This document shows positions 10,527 to 17,855 of a DNA stretch of 36,875 bases, in pieces (the first letter of the stretch is position 1; each line of letters starts with the position of its first letter). The notes under the pieces are model-generated. The model had not been told where the DNA came from. It ran no database searches and worked only from the letters and a program-made list of their open reading frames with translations. The stretch lies in the NCBI GenBank assembly GCA_025353585.1, contig JANXOM010000217.1, positions 1 through 36,875 on the forward strand, written 5' to 3'. The translations under genes were made by a program, and so were the position numbers. The stretch is from Deltaproteobacteria bacterium. GTDB taxonomy: Bacteria; Myxococcota_A; Polyangia; Haliangiales; Haliangiaceae.

Positions 10527-11297
10527 TCATACCGGTCCGCCTCCAATCGAGCCGAGCGCCTCGTCCGTGGTCTCCACGAGCAGGCCGTCCTTCATCGCGA
10601 TCACGCGCTTGGCCACGCTCGAGACGCGGCGCTCGTGGGTCACGATGACGAGGGTCACGCCGTCCTTCGCGTTCAGCTCGCGGAAGAAGTTGATGACCTC
10701 CTCGCCCGTCTGGCTGTCGAGGCTGCCAGTCGGCTCGTCGCAGAGCAGGAGCTTCGGCGTGCCGAACAGGGCGCGCGCGATCGCCACGCGCTGCTTCTGG
10801 CCGCCGGACAGCTCGCCCGGCTTGCGCTTCGAGAAGTCGGACAATCCGACGCGCCGCAGCGCCTCCATCCCGCGCTCCGTCGGATCGTCGCCGTGCTTCG
10901 TGAACGCGGCCGGCAGCGTCACGTTCTGCAAGACGTTCAGGTGATCCAGCAAGTTGAACGCCTGGAACACGAAGCCGATGGACTCGTTGCGCAGGCGCGA
11001 GCGGCGCGCGTCGTTGGCGCGTAGGGTGTCGACGCCGAGCACCTCGACCTCGCCGCTGTCGGGCTGATCGAGCCCGCCGATCATGTTGAGGAGCGTCGAC
11101 TTGCCCGAGCCCGACTGCCCGACGAGCGCCACGAACTCGCCCGGCTTCACGTCGAAGCTGACGCCGCGCAGCACCTGTGCCTTTGCGGCACCGGTCCCGT
11201 AGGTCTTCGTGACATCGCGTAACCGGATCACGGGGTCACCCGTGCGCTCGGCCGCGCGGAACGGCGTTGTCTCGCTCACGCGGTGGGACGCTAGCAC
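10527..11297 (-). CDS. MacB/LolD-type ABC transporter ATPase
   Basis: This is a 256-residue ABC ATPase of the LolD/MacB/FtsE class. Walker A is GQSGSGKST (60-68), the Q loop is in FQAFNLLDHLNVLQNV, the signature is LSGGQKQR (163-170), Walker B is LLLCDEPTG (183-191) and the switch His is in VTHE. All nucleotide-binding residues are present. The start at GTG 11297 is 9 bases after the stop of the preceding lipoprotein gene; GTG 11279 (VSETTPF) is an alternative that would remove six residues. It is followed by its permease and should form a dimeric ATPase driving it. The lipoprotein gene just upstream could be a partner or cargo, but this is only positional. Confidence 0.95.
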   Translation of the reverse strand: MLASHRVSETTPFRAAERTGDPVIRLRDVTKTYGTGAAKAQVLRGVSFDVKPGEFVALVGQSGSGKSTLLNMIGGLDQPDSGEVEVLGVDTLRANDARRSRLRNESIGFVFQAFNLLDHLNVLQNVTLPAAFTKHGDDPTERGMEALRRVGLSDFSKRKPGELSGGQKQRVAIARALFGTPKLLLCDEPTGSLDSQTGEEVINFFRELNAKDGVTLVIVTHERRVSSVAKRVIAMKDGLLVETTDEALGSIGGGPV

Positions 11298-11306
11298 GCG
11301 ACGTGC

Positions 11307-12755
11307 CTACTTACGCTCGGCCGACGCTTCGATCACGAGCTCGCTTCCCTCGACGGTCGCGCCGAGATGCAGCGCGCGCCACAGCGTCAGCCCCGCGACG
11401 TCGCGCGAGCGGAAGCCCACCGTGTGAAAGAGCGCCGTCCAGTCCGCCACCGGCATCGCCTGCGGGTGAACGTCGACGGTGGCGATCGGCGCGTGCGCGG
11501 CGAGGGGGCCGGCGAGCGCGCGCTCGAGCGCACCGTCGCCAACGGCGGCGGCGGCGAGCTGCGGCGTCACGACGTAGTCGAGCGCGAACATCGTCGGGAT
11601 CGAGATGTGGTGGCCCTTGAACGCGCCGTAGGTGCGGTCGTGCTCGAGGTAGCTGCGCAGCGGGATCTGGTCGAGGAGCCCGTTGACCGTCGCCGGGTTC
11701 GATAGATCCGCGACGCCGACGCCGGAGAAGCTCGTCGCGCCCTCGAACGTGAACAGCGCCACCCGCGCCGAGCGCAGGCCGCTCTGGAACAGCTCCGGCG
11801 GCGCGGTCCCGAGGCACGGCGCCAGCCACGGCCCGACGGCGTCGAGGTCCACGTTCCACGCGATGGCGAGCGGCGCCTGCGCGGCGGTCGCGGCCCAGCC
11901 GCCGGGCGGCGCGAGGACGCGCGCCGCGAGGCCGGGCGCGTCGGCGCCGACGTCGATGCTGACGTGCGCGGCGATGTGGCGCTCGTCGAAGTCGAGGCCC
12001 GCGTCGAGGTGACCGAGCGAGGCGAAGTGGCGGACGCACGCGGCCGGCGCGCCCGGCACGCGCGCGAACCCGGCGGATCCGAGCGCGTGCAGATCCGCGA
12101 ACGCGACGACCGGGGCCCGGCCGCGGACCTGTGCATGCGCCCAGTCCGGAAGGACGCCGCCGCCGCCCGCGCGGCTGTGCTCGAACCACGCGCTCCCCTC
12201 CGCCGGACCGAGCGCGACGTGGAGCCACAGCCAGTCGTGATCGATCGCCCAGCTGACCTGCGCGGAGCCCGCGGGGAGGGTGTGAAGCTCGACGCCGCCG
12301 AGCGTGGCCGTCACCGGCACGGCGCCGCGGCGCGCGAGGAAGGTCTTCGTCTGATCGACCGACTTCAGCCGGATGACAAAGGTGGGGCTGATCTCCTCCG
12401 AGAACACGGCGACACCGCCCTCCAGGTCGATGCCCGCACCCGCCAGCGCGTCCGGGGCCAGGAGGTCGAGGCCGAGCACGAGGCTCGAGACGCCCGACAC
12501 GGTCACCTCGTCGAGCCCCGCGGGGATCCCGAGCGAGCCGACGAGGTGGCGGGTGGCCTGCTGCAGCTCGCGGACGCTGTGGGCGGCCACGGCGTAGGTC
12601 GGGTGCGCCGGGATCCACGCGGTGGCCGGCAGGCCGGGCGCGGCCGGCGGCTGGCCGGGGATCGCGCCGGTCACGGGCCCGCTCCCGGCCCCGCCGCCAT
12701 GCGGATTACACGAGGCGAGCGCCAGAGTTGCGACGTAGGCCAGGCGTGGGTGCAT
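11307..12755 (-). CDS. Putative lipoprotein of unknown function (482 aa)
   Basis: Starting at ATG 12755 the product begins MHPRLAYVATLALASC, a short lipoprotein signal with lipobox LASC (Cys16), then a Gly/Pro-rich spacer. The frame is open far upstream, but the lipoprotein signal fixes this start. The mature part is alternating alpha/beta with several repeated-looking segments of the type D-L-x-A-L and V-x-L-D-L-x-A-V, vaguely like the DUF3352 group of surface proteins, but I do not recognise it firmly. It has no catalytic motif that I can see. It lies directly upstream of the MacB-type ABC pair on the same strand (9-base gap), so it may be co-expressed with it. It diverges from a small Gly-rich gene, sharing a 147-base intergenic region. 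Confidence 0.75.
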   Translation of the reverse strand: MHPRLAYVATLALASCNPHGGGAGSGPVTGAIPGQPPAAPGLPATAWIPAHPTYAVAAHSVRELQQATRHLVGSLGIPAGLDEVTVSGVSSLVLGLDLLAPDALAGAGIDLEGGVAVFSEEISPTFVIRLKSVDQTKTFLARRGAVPVTATLGGVELHTLPAGSAQVSWAIDHDWLWLHVALGPAEGSAWFEHSRAGGGGVLPDWAHAQVRGRAPVVAFADLHALGSAGFARVPGAPAACVRHFASLGHLDAGLDFDERHIAAHVSIDVGADAPGLAARVLAPPGGWAATAAQAPLAIAWNVDLDAVGPWLAPCLGTAPPELFQSGLRSARVALFTFEGATSFSGVGVADLSNPATVNGLLDQIPLRSYLEHDRTYGAFKGHHISIPTMFALDYVVTPQLAAAAVGDGALERALAGPLAAHAPIATVDVHPQAMPVADWTALFHTVGFRSRDVAGLTLWRALHLGATVEGSELVIEASAERK

Positions 12756-12861
12756 GGGCCGGAATACTTGCACGCAACCGCCGCCGCGGCTGGTCGATAG
12801 CCGGCTGACATCGCAGAGCTCCAGGCTCTCCGACGCGAGGTTCTCGCGGCGCGCCCCTGCG

Positions 12862-12890
12862 CTGACACCGGCGCTTCCACCCTGTATCTT
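12862..12890 (+). promoter_or_regulatory. Possible sigma-70-like promoter before the Gly-rich gene
   Basis: CTGACA (12862-12867) and TATCTT (12885-12890) are 17 bases apart, each with one mismatch to the -35 and -10 consensus. Against it, the implied start near 12897 falls within the GAGGA ribosome site (12894-12898), so the message would be almost leaderless. It may be chance. Confidence 0.3.
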
Positions 12891-12902
12891 TGTGAGGACC
12901 TC

Positions 12903-13241
12903 ATGAGCTCGATCGGCGGACCAGGCGGCATTGGCGGACCGAAAGGCCCGGGCGGCCCCGGGCGCGTGGACGGCCCGGACACCGCCGCAGATGTAGGCCA
13001 GGTCGGCGACGTGGCGGACGTGGGCGGCGCGGCCGGTGCGGGCGGCGTGGACCCGGGCCAGCTCGATGCGCTCGCGACCGAGATCGCGGCGGGCAAGCTG
13101 TCGCCGCGCGAGGCGATCGACAAGCTCGTCGACCAGGCCGGCGCCGATCTGCCCGCCGGCGAGCGCGCCGAGCTGCGCGAGTTGCTGACGGACCTCGTGG
13201 CGAACGATCCGTACCTGGCGGGGCTCGCCGGCCGCGTCTGA
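12903..13241 (+). CDS. Small Gly/Pro-rich N-terminus protein, unknown function
   Basis: This is a 112-residue protein with GAGGA four bases before ATG 12903. Residues 1-25 are a Gly-Pro-rich collagen-like stretch (GGPGGIGGPKGPGGPG), followed by a low-complexity Asp/Val/Gly segment to about 50. A predicted helical domain follows at about 53-112, containing LSPREAIDKLVDQAG and AELRELLTDLVANDPYLAGL. There is no signal peptide and no Cys. I recall similar disordered-plus-helical small proteins in myxobacteria but no function. It is the only plus-strand gene between 5844 and 28513, flanked by lipoproteins on the other strand. Confidence 0.75.
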   Translation: MSSIGGPGGIGGPKGPGGPGRVDGPDTAADVGQVGDVADVGGAAGAGGVDPGQLDALATEIAAGKLSPREAIDKLVDQAGADLPAGERAELRELLTDLVANDPYLAGLAGRV

Positions 13242-13264
13242 GACGACCCGGCGGGGCGCCCTTT

Positions 13265-13909
13265 CTAGTAAATCACATCGCCGACGTAGATCGTGCCGTG
13301 CACGCTGCCGGGCGGCCCGACGAACTGGACCCACTGCGAGCCGCGCGCGGCGAGGTCGACCACGGAGAATGGCCGCGTCATCGGCTGGCCGTTCGCGTCG
13401 TGAAACGACGCGATGACGACGGCCTTGCCCTCGCGGTTCGCGTCGTTGACGAGCGTCCCCTGCGCGACGATCTTGTGGTCATCGGGCACCTCGCGCACGC
13501 CGTCGACGTGGGCGAGCGGCGCCTCGCCGGCCTGCACGCCGCGGACGAGGAAGCGCGCCGCGGCCGCCCCGGGGCGGGTCAGCCGCTTGTCATCGACGAG
13601 CGCGAACGTGCGCGAGCCGCCCGCGGGGATCCACAGCGACTGCGGCTTGAGGACGCCCAGCGGCGCGCCCCCGCCGTCCGCCAGCTCGCCGCCGAGCGTG
13701 ACGTAGGCGCCGTCGCGGCCGGTGTTGTCGGCGTCGACGAGCACGAACGTCGCGGTCTCCGCGAAGTCGCCGCCGCCGATCTGGTCGGTGCGGAGCTTCG
13801 CGCCCGGCACCACGCTGACCTGGCTCTTGTCGAGCTGGCGCGGCGACGAGTCGGCGGCCGCACACCCGAGGAGGCTGCCGGCGAGGAGGAGGAGGAGCAC
13901 CGCACGCAT
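13265..13909 (-). CDS. Putative lipoprotein with two beta-sandwich-like modules
   Basis: This 214-residue protein has signal MRAVLLLLLAGSLLGC (lipobox LLGC, Cys16). The mature part seems to hold two related beta-rich modules. The first is about 40-105, with VLVDADNTG, GELADGGG and IPAGGSRTFALVD. The second is about 140-205, with GTLVNDANREG, ASFHDANGQP and DLAARGSQWVQF. Modules of this shape occur in FxLYD and YcfL-like (DUF1425) envelope lipoproteins. This is resemblance in layout only; I cannot assign the family. It lies 38 bases after the start side of the neighbouring 621-residue lipoprotein gene, same strand, and is convergent with the Gly-rich gene (stops 24 bases apart). Confidence 0.75.
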   Translation of the reverse strand: MRAVLLLLLAGSLLGCAAADSSPRQLDKSQVSVVPGAKLRTDQIGGGDFAETATFVLVDADNTGRDGAYVTLGGELADGGGAPLGVLKPQSLWIPAGGSRTFALVDDKRLTRPGAAAARFLVRGVQAGEAPLAHVDGVREVPDDHKIVAQGTLVNDANREGKAVVIASFHDANGQPMTRPFSVVDLAARGSQWVQFVGPPGSVHGTIYVGDVIY

Positions 13910-13947
13910 GCGCGCAGTCTAGCGCGCCGCGTGCGGAGAAGCTGCCC

Positions 13948-15813
13948 TCACGGGACGGCGGTCTGGCCGGCGTTGAGCGCGCCAAAGGTCGGCGCGATCG
14001 GGGCCGTGGTCCAGTCGTCCTTCGCGTTGTCGTCCGCGTCGTTGACGCGCTGGATCGAGATGCCGGTGGCGGCCGGGCCGGTCGTCATGCCGAGACCGGC
14101 CACGGCCGCGGCGACGAACTCCGTGCCGGTGTACGACGTGGCCGACGGGACCCACTGCAGGGCCGAGCCGACGACGCCAGCTGCGCTCAGCGTGTTGGCC
14201 CCGCCCGCACCCGACGTCAGGAACACGGCGTCGACGATCGACGTGCCATTGGCCGCGAAGAGCGTGATCACGTTGTCCGTGCCGGTGAGCCCGTTGTCCG
14301 TCGCGTAGAAGTCGAAGGCGCCGTTGAAGTTCGCCGTGAACGTCGCGGCGGGCTGGTCGATCGCGGTCGTGACCTCGTTGACCGCGCCGCCCGGGTTGCA
14401 CACCGCCGCCGCGCCCGAGCCGGTCGTGTGGACCACGATCAGGTCGTTCTTGTGGGCCTGGAACGCCGGGAACGTGAAGTTGAGCTCGTTGTTGGTCGCG
14501 ACGACGCCGTTGCGCTCGAACAGCTTGAAGCCGGTCAGGTCGGTATCCGCGAGCACGCGGATCTCGATCAGGTCGCAGCCGCCCGTGATCCCCGCGTTGA
14601 TCTCGTTGATGCGGACGGTCGACGTCGCCGCGGGCGCGAAGCCGGTGAACGTCTTCGTGCCGTCGGCGACGAGCTTCGTGCCCTCGAGGTCGGTGAGGTT
14701 CGCGTGAGCGATCGTCGCGGTGTACGTCGTACCGGCCGTCTGGGCCGACGTCGTCACGATCACCGTGCGTCCCGCGGCCACGGCCGTGACCGCCGTGAGG
14801 CCGTTGTCGAACGTGAAGTCGGCCACGTTCACCGTGGTCGCGAGGATGTTGCGCGAGAACGTGAACGTCACGCTCGTCGCGGTGCTGGCGAGCGCCGTGA
14901 CCACCGTCGGCGCGGGGCAACCCGTGACGGTCACGTCGGCGGCCACGTAGGGGCCGACCTCGAACGCCGCGTTGAACGTGTTCACCGGGACCTGGTGCAA
15001 CGCGAAGTGGCACGTCGGCACGAGGTCGAACGCGCTGATGACCGCGGTCGCACCACGGAACTGGAAGTTCGTCTCGCCGGAGAGGCCGGCGGACGTGATC
15101 GTGGCGCGCTGGAAGCCCGCCCCGCCGGAGACGAACGCGTCCGCGATCGTGCCCGACAGGTCGACGACCTCGCTGTCGTAGGTCGACGCGGCCGTGACGA
15201 GGTCGGTCGCCGCGGAGATGTCTTGCGTGAGGGCGGAGACCGCTGCGCCCTGCGCCGAGCGCGTCAGGTTCGTGATCGCGGACGCGCGCGGCTGGCCGGC
15301 CACCACGGCGACCGTGGAGACGTCGAAGCTCACGGTGTCGCCGACGATGAGGGCCGGCGTGGTGGTCGCCGGGTCGACGGCAACGAAGAGCGCCGGGCCG
15401 AGCTTCTGCGACTGGACGGTGAAGCCGGCCGGGTCGTTCGTCGTGCTGCCGAGCTGCGGCTTCACGTACGTGACGACGACGTCGGAGACCGGGAGGGTCA
15501 GGCCCGTCGAGGCGGGCGTCGCGCGGACCTCCGCGATGCCGTCGATGGAGGCGGAGCCGCTCCCGCTGCCGGAACCGGACCCGCTGCCCGAACCGGATCC
15601 GCTACCCGAGCCCGACCCGCTGCCGGAGCCCGACCCGCTGCCGGACCCGCTGCCGCTGCCAGACCCTGATCCGGTATCGGCCGGAGCATCGTCGTGCGCC
15701 GCATCGGCGCGCGGTTTGCCGTCGGTCTGCCTGTGCGCGTCCGGGGTTGCTGCGTTGTCGCCGCAGGCAGCGGCCGACCACATGATCGCGAGAGCTAAAG
15801 CTAGATGGCGCAT
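13948..15813 (-). CDS. Multidomain surface lipoprotein with (Gly-Ser)20 linker
   Basis: This 621-residue protein starts at ATG 15813, set by a perfect AGGAGGA ribosome site (15818-15824 on this strand). The signal peptide ends in lipobox AAAC (Cys17). After an Asp/Ala-rich stretch comes a pure (Gly-Ser)20 linker (residues 48-87). An OB-fold or DUF5689-like domain follows at about 90-300 (IAEVRATPASTG, VGDTVSFDVSTV). A SbsA/Big_5-like Ig domain lies at about 300-395, with VTFTFSRNIL and TYTATIAHANLTDLEG. The C-terminal domain resembles a lamin-tail domain (VRINEINAG, DLIEIRVLADTDLTGFKLF). Such lipoproteins sit on the outside of myxobacterial outer membranes. The long flexible tether after the lipid anchor fits surface display. 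No enzymatic motif is seen. Confidence 0.8.
   Translation of the reverse strand: MRHLALALAIMWSAAACGDNAATPDAHRQTDGKPRADAAHDDAPADTGSGSGSGSGSGSGSGSGSGSGSGSGSGSGSGSGSGSGSGSASIDGIAEVRATPASTGLTLPVSDVVVTYVKPQLGSTTNDPAGFTVQSQKLGPALFVAVDPATTTPALIVGDTVSFDVSTVAVVAGQPRASAITNLTRSAQGAAVSALTQDISAATDLVTAASTYDSEVVDLSGTIADAFVSGGAGFQRATITSAGLSGETNFQFRGATAVISAFDLVPTCHFALHQVPVNTFNAAFEVGPYVAADVTVTGCPAPTVVTALASTATSVTFTFSRNILATTVNVADFTFDNGLTAVTAVAAGRTVIVTTSAQTAGTTYTATIAHANLTDLEGTKLVADGTKTFTGFAPAATSTVRINEINAGITGGCDLIEIRVLADTDLTGFKLFERNGVVATNNELNFTFPAFQAHKNDLIVVHTTGSGAAAVCNPGGAVNEVTTAIDQPAATFTANFNGAFDFYATDNGLTGTDNVITLFAANGTSIVDAVFLTSGAGGANTLSAAGVVGSALQWVPSATSYTGTEFVAAAVAGLGMTTGPAATGISIQRVNDADDNAKDDWTTAPIAPTFGALNAGQTAVP
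15553..15672 (-). repeat. 120-bp imperfect hexanucleotide repeat encoding (Gly-Ser)20
   Basis: Forty codons alternate Gly and Ser without exception. Several synonymous codons are used (GGC, GGG, GGT, GGA; AGC, TCC, TCG, TCA), so the DNA repeat has diverged while the protein repeat is kept, which suggests selection on the protein. Confidence 0.9.
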
Positions 15814-15817
15814 ACCG

Positions 15818-15824
15818 TCCTCCT
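15818..15824 (-). promoter_or_regulatory. Strong ribosome binding site (AGGAGGA)
   Basis: TCCTCCT on the plus strand is a full Shine-Dalgarno match 4 bases before ATG 15813. It is one of the strongest in the window, suggesting a highly translated lipoprotein, and it rejects a longer in-frame start at 15912. Confidence 0.8.
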
Positions 15825-15856
15825 GAAAGAGGTCGCGGTATACCAGAGCTCGGGCG

Positions 15857-16156
15857 TTATGCCGCGCGCCGCGGCCCGGCGCCGTGACGAGCATACGTCT
15901 GGAGCAGCTCACGTGCCGGTTTCGGCAGAGCCAGGTGACTCGTATCGAAATTCGCGAGGGCGGTCGCGAGCGTGGCCACGCGCTCCTCGCTGGTCGAGCG
16001 CTTCTCGATGATGATCCGCGGGACGCCCTTGACCCGGCACAGGCCGCCGCGCACGCCCGTCTGGATGCCGCCCGTGAGGAGCGCCTCGTACGTGACCTTC
16101 ACGCCGAGCTGGTCGGCGGCGGTCTCGAGCAGCGGCAGCATCGTATCGGGCTTCAT
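15857..16156 (-). CDS. Hypothetical 99-residue protein
   Basis: This is a small soluble protein from ATG 16156 with GGCGGAG upstream. It starts MKPDTMLPLLETAADQLGV, a helical segment; the middle has GGLCRVKGVPRIIIEKRS, a beta-rich piece; then comes a helix, SEERVATLATALANFD. The protein is basic at its C-terminus. There is no signal or membrane segment. I do not recognise the family. The gene lies between the 112-base GAGATC-repeat region and the 621-residue lipoprotein gene (43-base gap), so it may be co-transcribed with the latter. Confidence 0.7.
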   Translation of the reverse strand: MKPDTMLPLLETAADQLGVKVTYEALLTGGIQTGVRGGLCRVKGVPRIIIEKRSTSEERVATLATALANFDTSHLALPKPARELLQTYARHGAGPRRAA

Positions 16157-16219
16157 CGCTCCGCCACACTATCAGTCCGGATCCCGCGCGCAAGCGTTGT
16201 GTCCGCCCGCCGGACGTCC

Positions 16220-16260
16220 CGAGATCTCGTGTGAGATCCCGAGATCGTCTCCCGATCTCG
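16220..16260. repeat. Cluster of GAGATC inverted repeats in an intergenic region
   Basis: Within 41 bases there are five GAGATC/GATCTC elements: 16221-16226, 16223-16228, 16233-16238, 16241-16246 and 16254-16259. They form a perfect 10-bp palindrome CGAGATCTCG (16220-16229), an inverted repeat GATCTC-gtgt-GAGATC, and an 8-bp stem CGAGATCG-tctcc-CGATCTCG (16240-16260). The cluster lies between the histidine kinase stop (16269) and the start of the 99-residue gene (16156). It could be an operator for that gene, or a terminator-type hairpin for the kinase, though no U tract follows. Confidence 0.7.
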
Positions 16261-16268
16261 TAAGTGAT

Positions 16269-17846
16269 CTAAATGATCGGGAGAATCACGCGAAACGCGG
16301 CGCCGCCGAGCTCGGACGTGGCCACGGAGATCTGGCCGCGGTGCTCCTCGACAATGTTGCGCACGATCGGCAGGCCGAGCCCCGTGCCCTTCCCGTCCGG
16401 CTTCGTGGTGAAGAACGGCTCGAAGATCCGCTCCTGGTCGTCGGGGGGCACGCCCGGACCCGAGTCGCCGACCTCGAGCATCACGGCCGCGGGCCCCGAC
16501 GGCACCGCCCGCACGATCACGTGGCCGCCGCTCTCGACGGCGTGGACGGCGTTGGTGATCAAGTTGATCAGGACCTGCTCGATCTGCCCCGCGACGGCCT
16601 GCACCACCGGCAGCTCGGGATCGACATCGATCGTGAGCGCGATCCCGCCGCGCTCCACCAGGTGCTCGCAGATCGAGACGGACTGGCGGACGACCTGCGC
16701 GAGGTCCACCGACTCCTGTTCTTTCTTGCTGGGACGCGCGTACTGCACGAGATCGCGGGAGAACCGGAGGATTCGCTGCGCGCTCGCCCCGATGCGCCGC
16801 ATCTTCTCGATGTCGCTTGGCTCGCCGCCCGCCGCCTCGAGCTTGCGCACGAGGTATTCGGCGTAGACGGTGATCGAAGTCAGCGGGTTGTTCAGCTCGT
16901 GGACGACGCCGGCCGCGAGCTCGCCGAGCGTTGCGAGCCGCTCCGCGCGCACGACCTGCTGCTGGAGCGCGTCGATCTTCGACTGGTCCTGGCCGATGGC
17001 GACGACGGCCTCGACCGGGCCGTCCGTCCGCCCGACGGGCGCGATGCTCCACACGCTGCGGACCGGGCCGCGGCGCGTCGGCAGCATGACCGTGACCGCG
17101 GCGTGGTGCTGCCCGGCGATCGCGGACGCGAACGCGGTCGTCAGGTGCTGGCGCTGGTCGCCGCCGATGAAGTCGCGGACGTCGCGGCCGAGGATGTCGT
17201 CGCGCTTCGAGCCGACGAGGTCGAGCAGCGCCCGGTTGCAGACCGTGATGCGCCAGCCGCGGTCGATGCCGAGGATGAGCGCGTTCGCGCTGTCGAGGAG
17301 GCGCGCCTGATAGTCGCGGAGGCCGGTCGCGTCCTCCTGCAGGCGAAGCGTGCGGAGGGCGAGCGCGAGGTGCGCGGCGAGCGGGATGACGGCGGCGTGG
17401 TCGGCGGCCGCCAGCTGCGGCGACGCCGCCGCCCCCGGCGCGTACCCGACATCGACGACCCCGTAGAGCTCGCCGCCGGCCGCGAGCGGGATCGCGAAGC
17501 CCGTCGCGACGCCGGTGAAGGGCGAGTCCCAGCGGTGGCTCGTCTTGACGCGGGCGGAGGCGGCGACCGCGCTCTTGAGCCGCGCCCCGTCGAGCGCTTC
17601 GCCGGTCAGCGTGACGCCGTCCGTCTCGAGGCCGGCGCGCGTGGGGGCGGTGCGCGGATACGCGCGGCCCGGATCGCGGCTGCGCACGTCGAGCGCGCGG
17701 ATACAGAGAGCCCGCTCCGGCAGGAGGGCCGCGAGCGCATCGAGCACGCGCTCGGCGAGCGTACCTTCGGTGGTCGCCGTGGCGCTGTCGGCGAGGACGG
17801 CGCGCGCGGCGGCCAGCTGGGCCTCGGGGGTGGGAGCGGTCAACAT
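16269..17846 (-). CDS. Soluble GAF-PAS sensor histidine kinase
   Basis: This is a 525-residue kinase with no membrane segment. A GAF-like domain spans about 25-165, a PAS domain about 180-290, then a short coiled coil. The HisKA domain has His316 in VVHELNNPLTS. The ATPase domain has the N box (QVLINLITNAVHA, 424-436), G1 (DSGPGV, 461-466), the F box (FEPFFTTK) and G2 (GKGTGLGLPI). All catalytic parts are present, in the NtrB/PAS-kinase style (HELNNPL). It starts 9 bases after the stop of an upstream gene encoding a HisKA protein without an ATPase domain. The two probably work together, and this kinase could phosphorylate its partner. No response regulator gene lies nearby. Confidence 0.93.
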   Translation of the reverse strand: MLTAPTPEAQLAAARAVLADSATATTEGTLAERVLDALAALLPERALCIRALDVRSRDPGRAYPRTAPTRAGLETDGVTLTGEALDGARLKSAVAASARVKTSHRWDSPFTGVATGFAIPLAAGGELYGVVDVGYAPGAAASPQLAAADHAAVIPLAAHLALALRTLRLQEDATGLRDYQARLLDSANALILGIDRGWRITVCNRALLDLVGSKRDDILGRDVRDFIGGDQRQHLTTAFASAIAGQHHAAVTVMLPTRRGPVRSVWSIAPVGRTDGPVEAVVAIGQDQSKIDALQQQVVRAERLATLGELAAGVVHELNNPLTSITVYAEYLVRKLEAAGGEPSDIEKMRRIGASAQRILRFSRDLVQYARPSKKEQESVDLAQVVRQSVSICEHLVERGGIALTIDVDPELPVVQAVAGQIEQVLINLITNAVHAVESGGHVIVRAVPSGPAAVMLEVGDSGPGVPPDDQERIFEPFFTTKPDGKGTGLGLPIVRNIVEEHRGQISVATSELGGAAFRVILPII

Positions 17847-17855
17847 CGTCCAGCG

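Noticed and set aside
12756..13334. Extension of the 482-residue lipoprotein frame to 13334
   Set aside because: The added part overlaps the small plus-strand gene and has low-complexity content; the lipoprotein signal at 12755 is clear.
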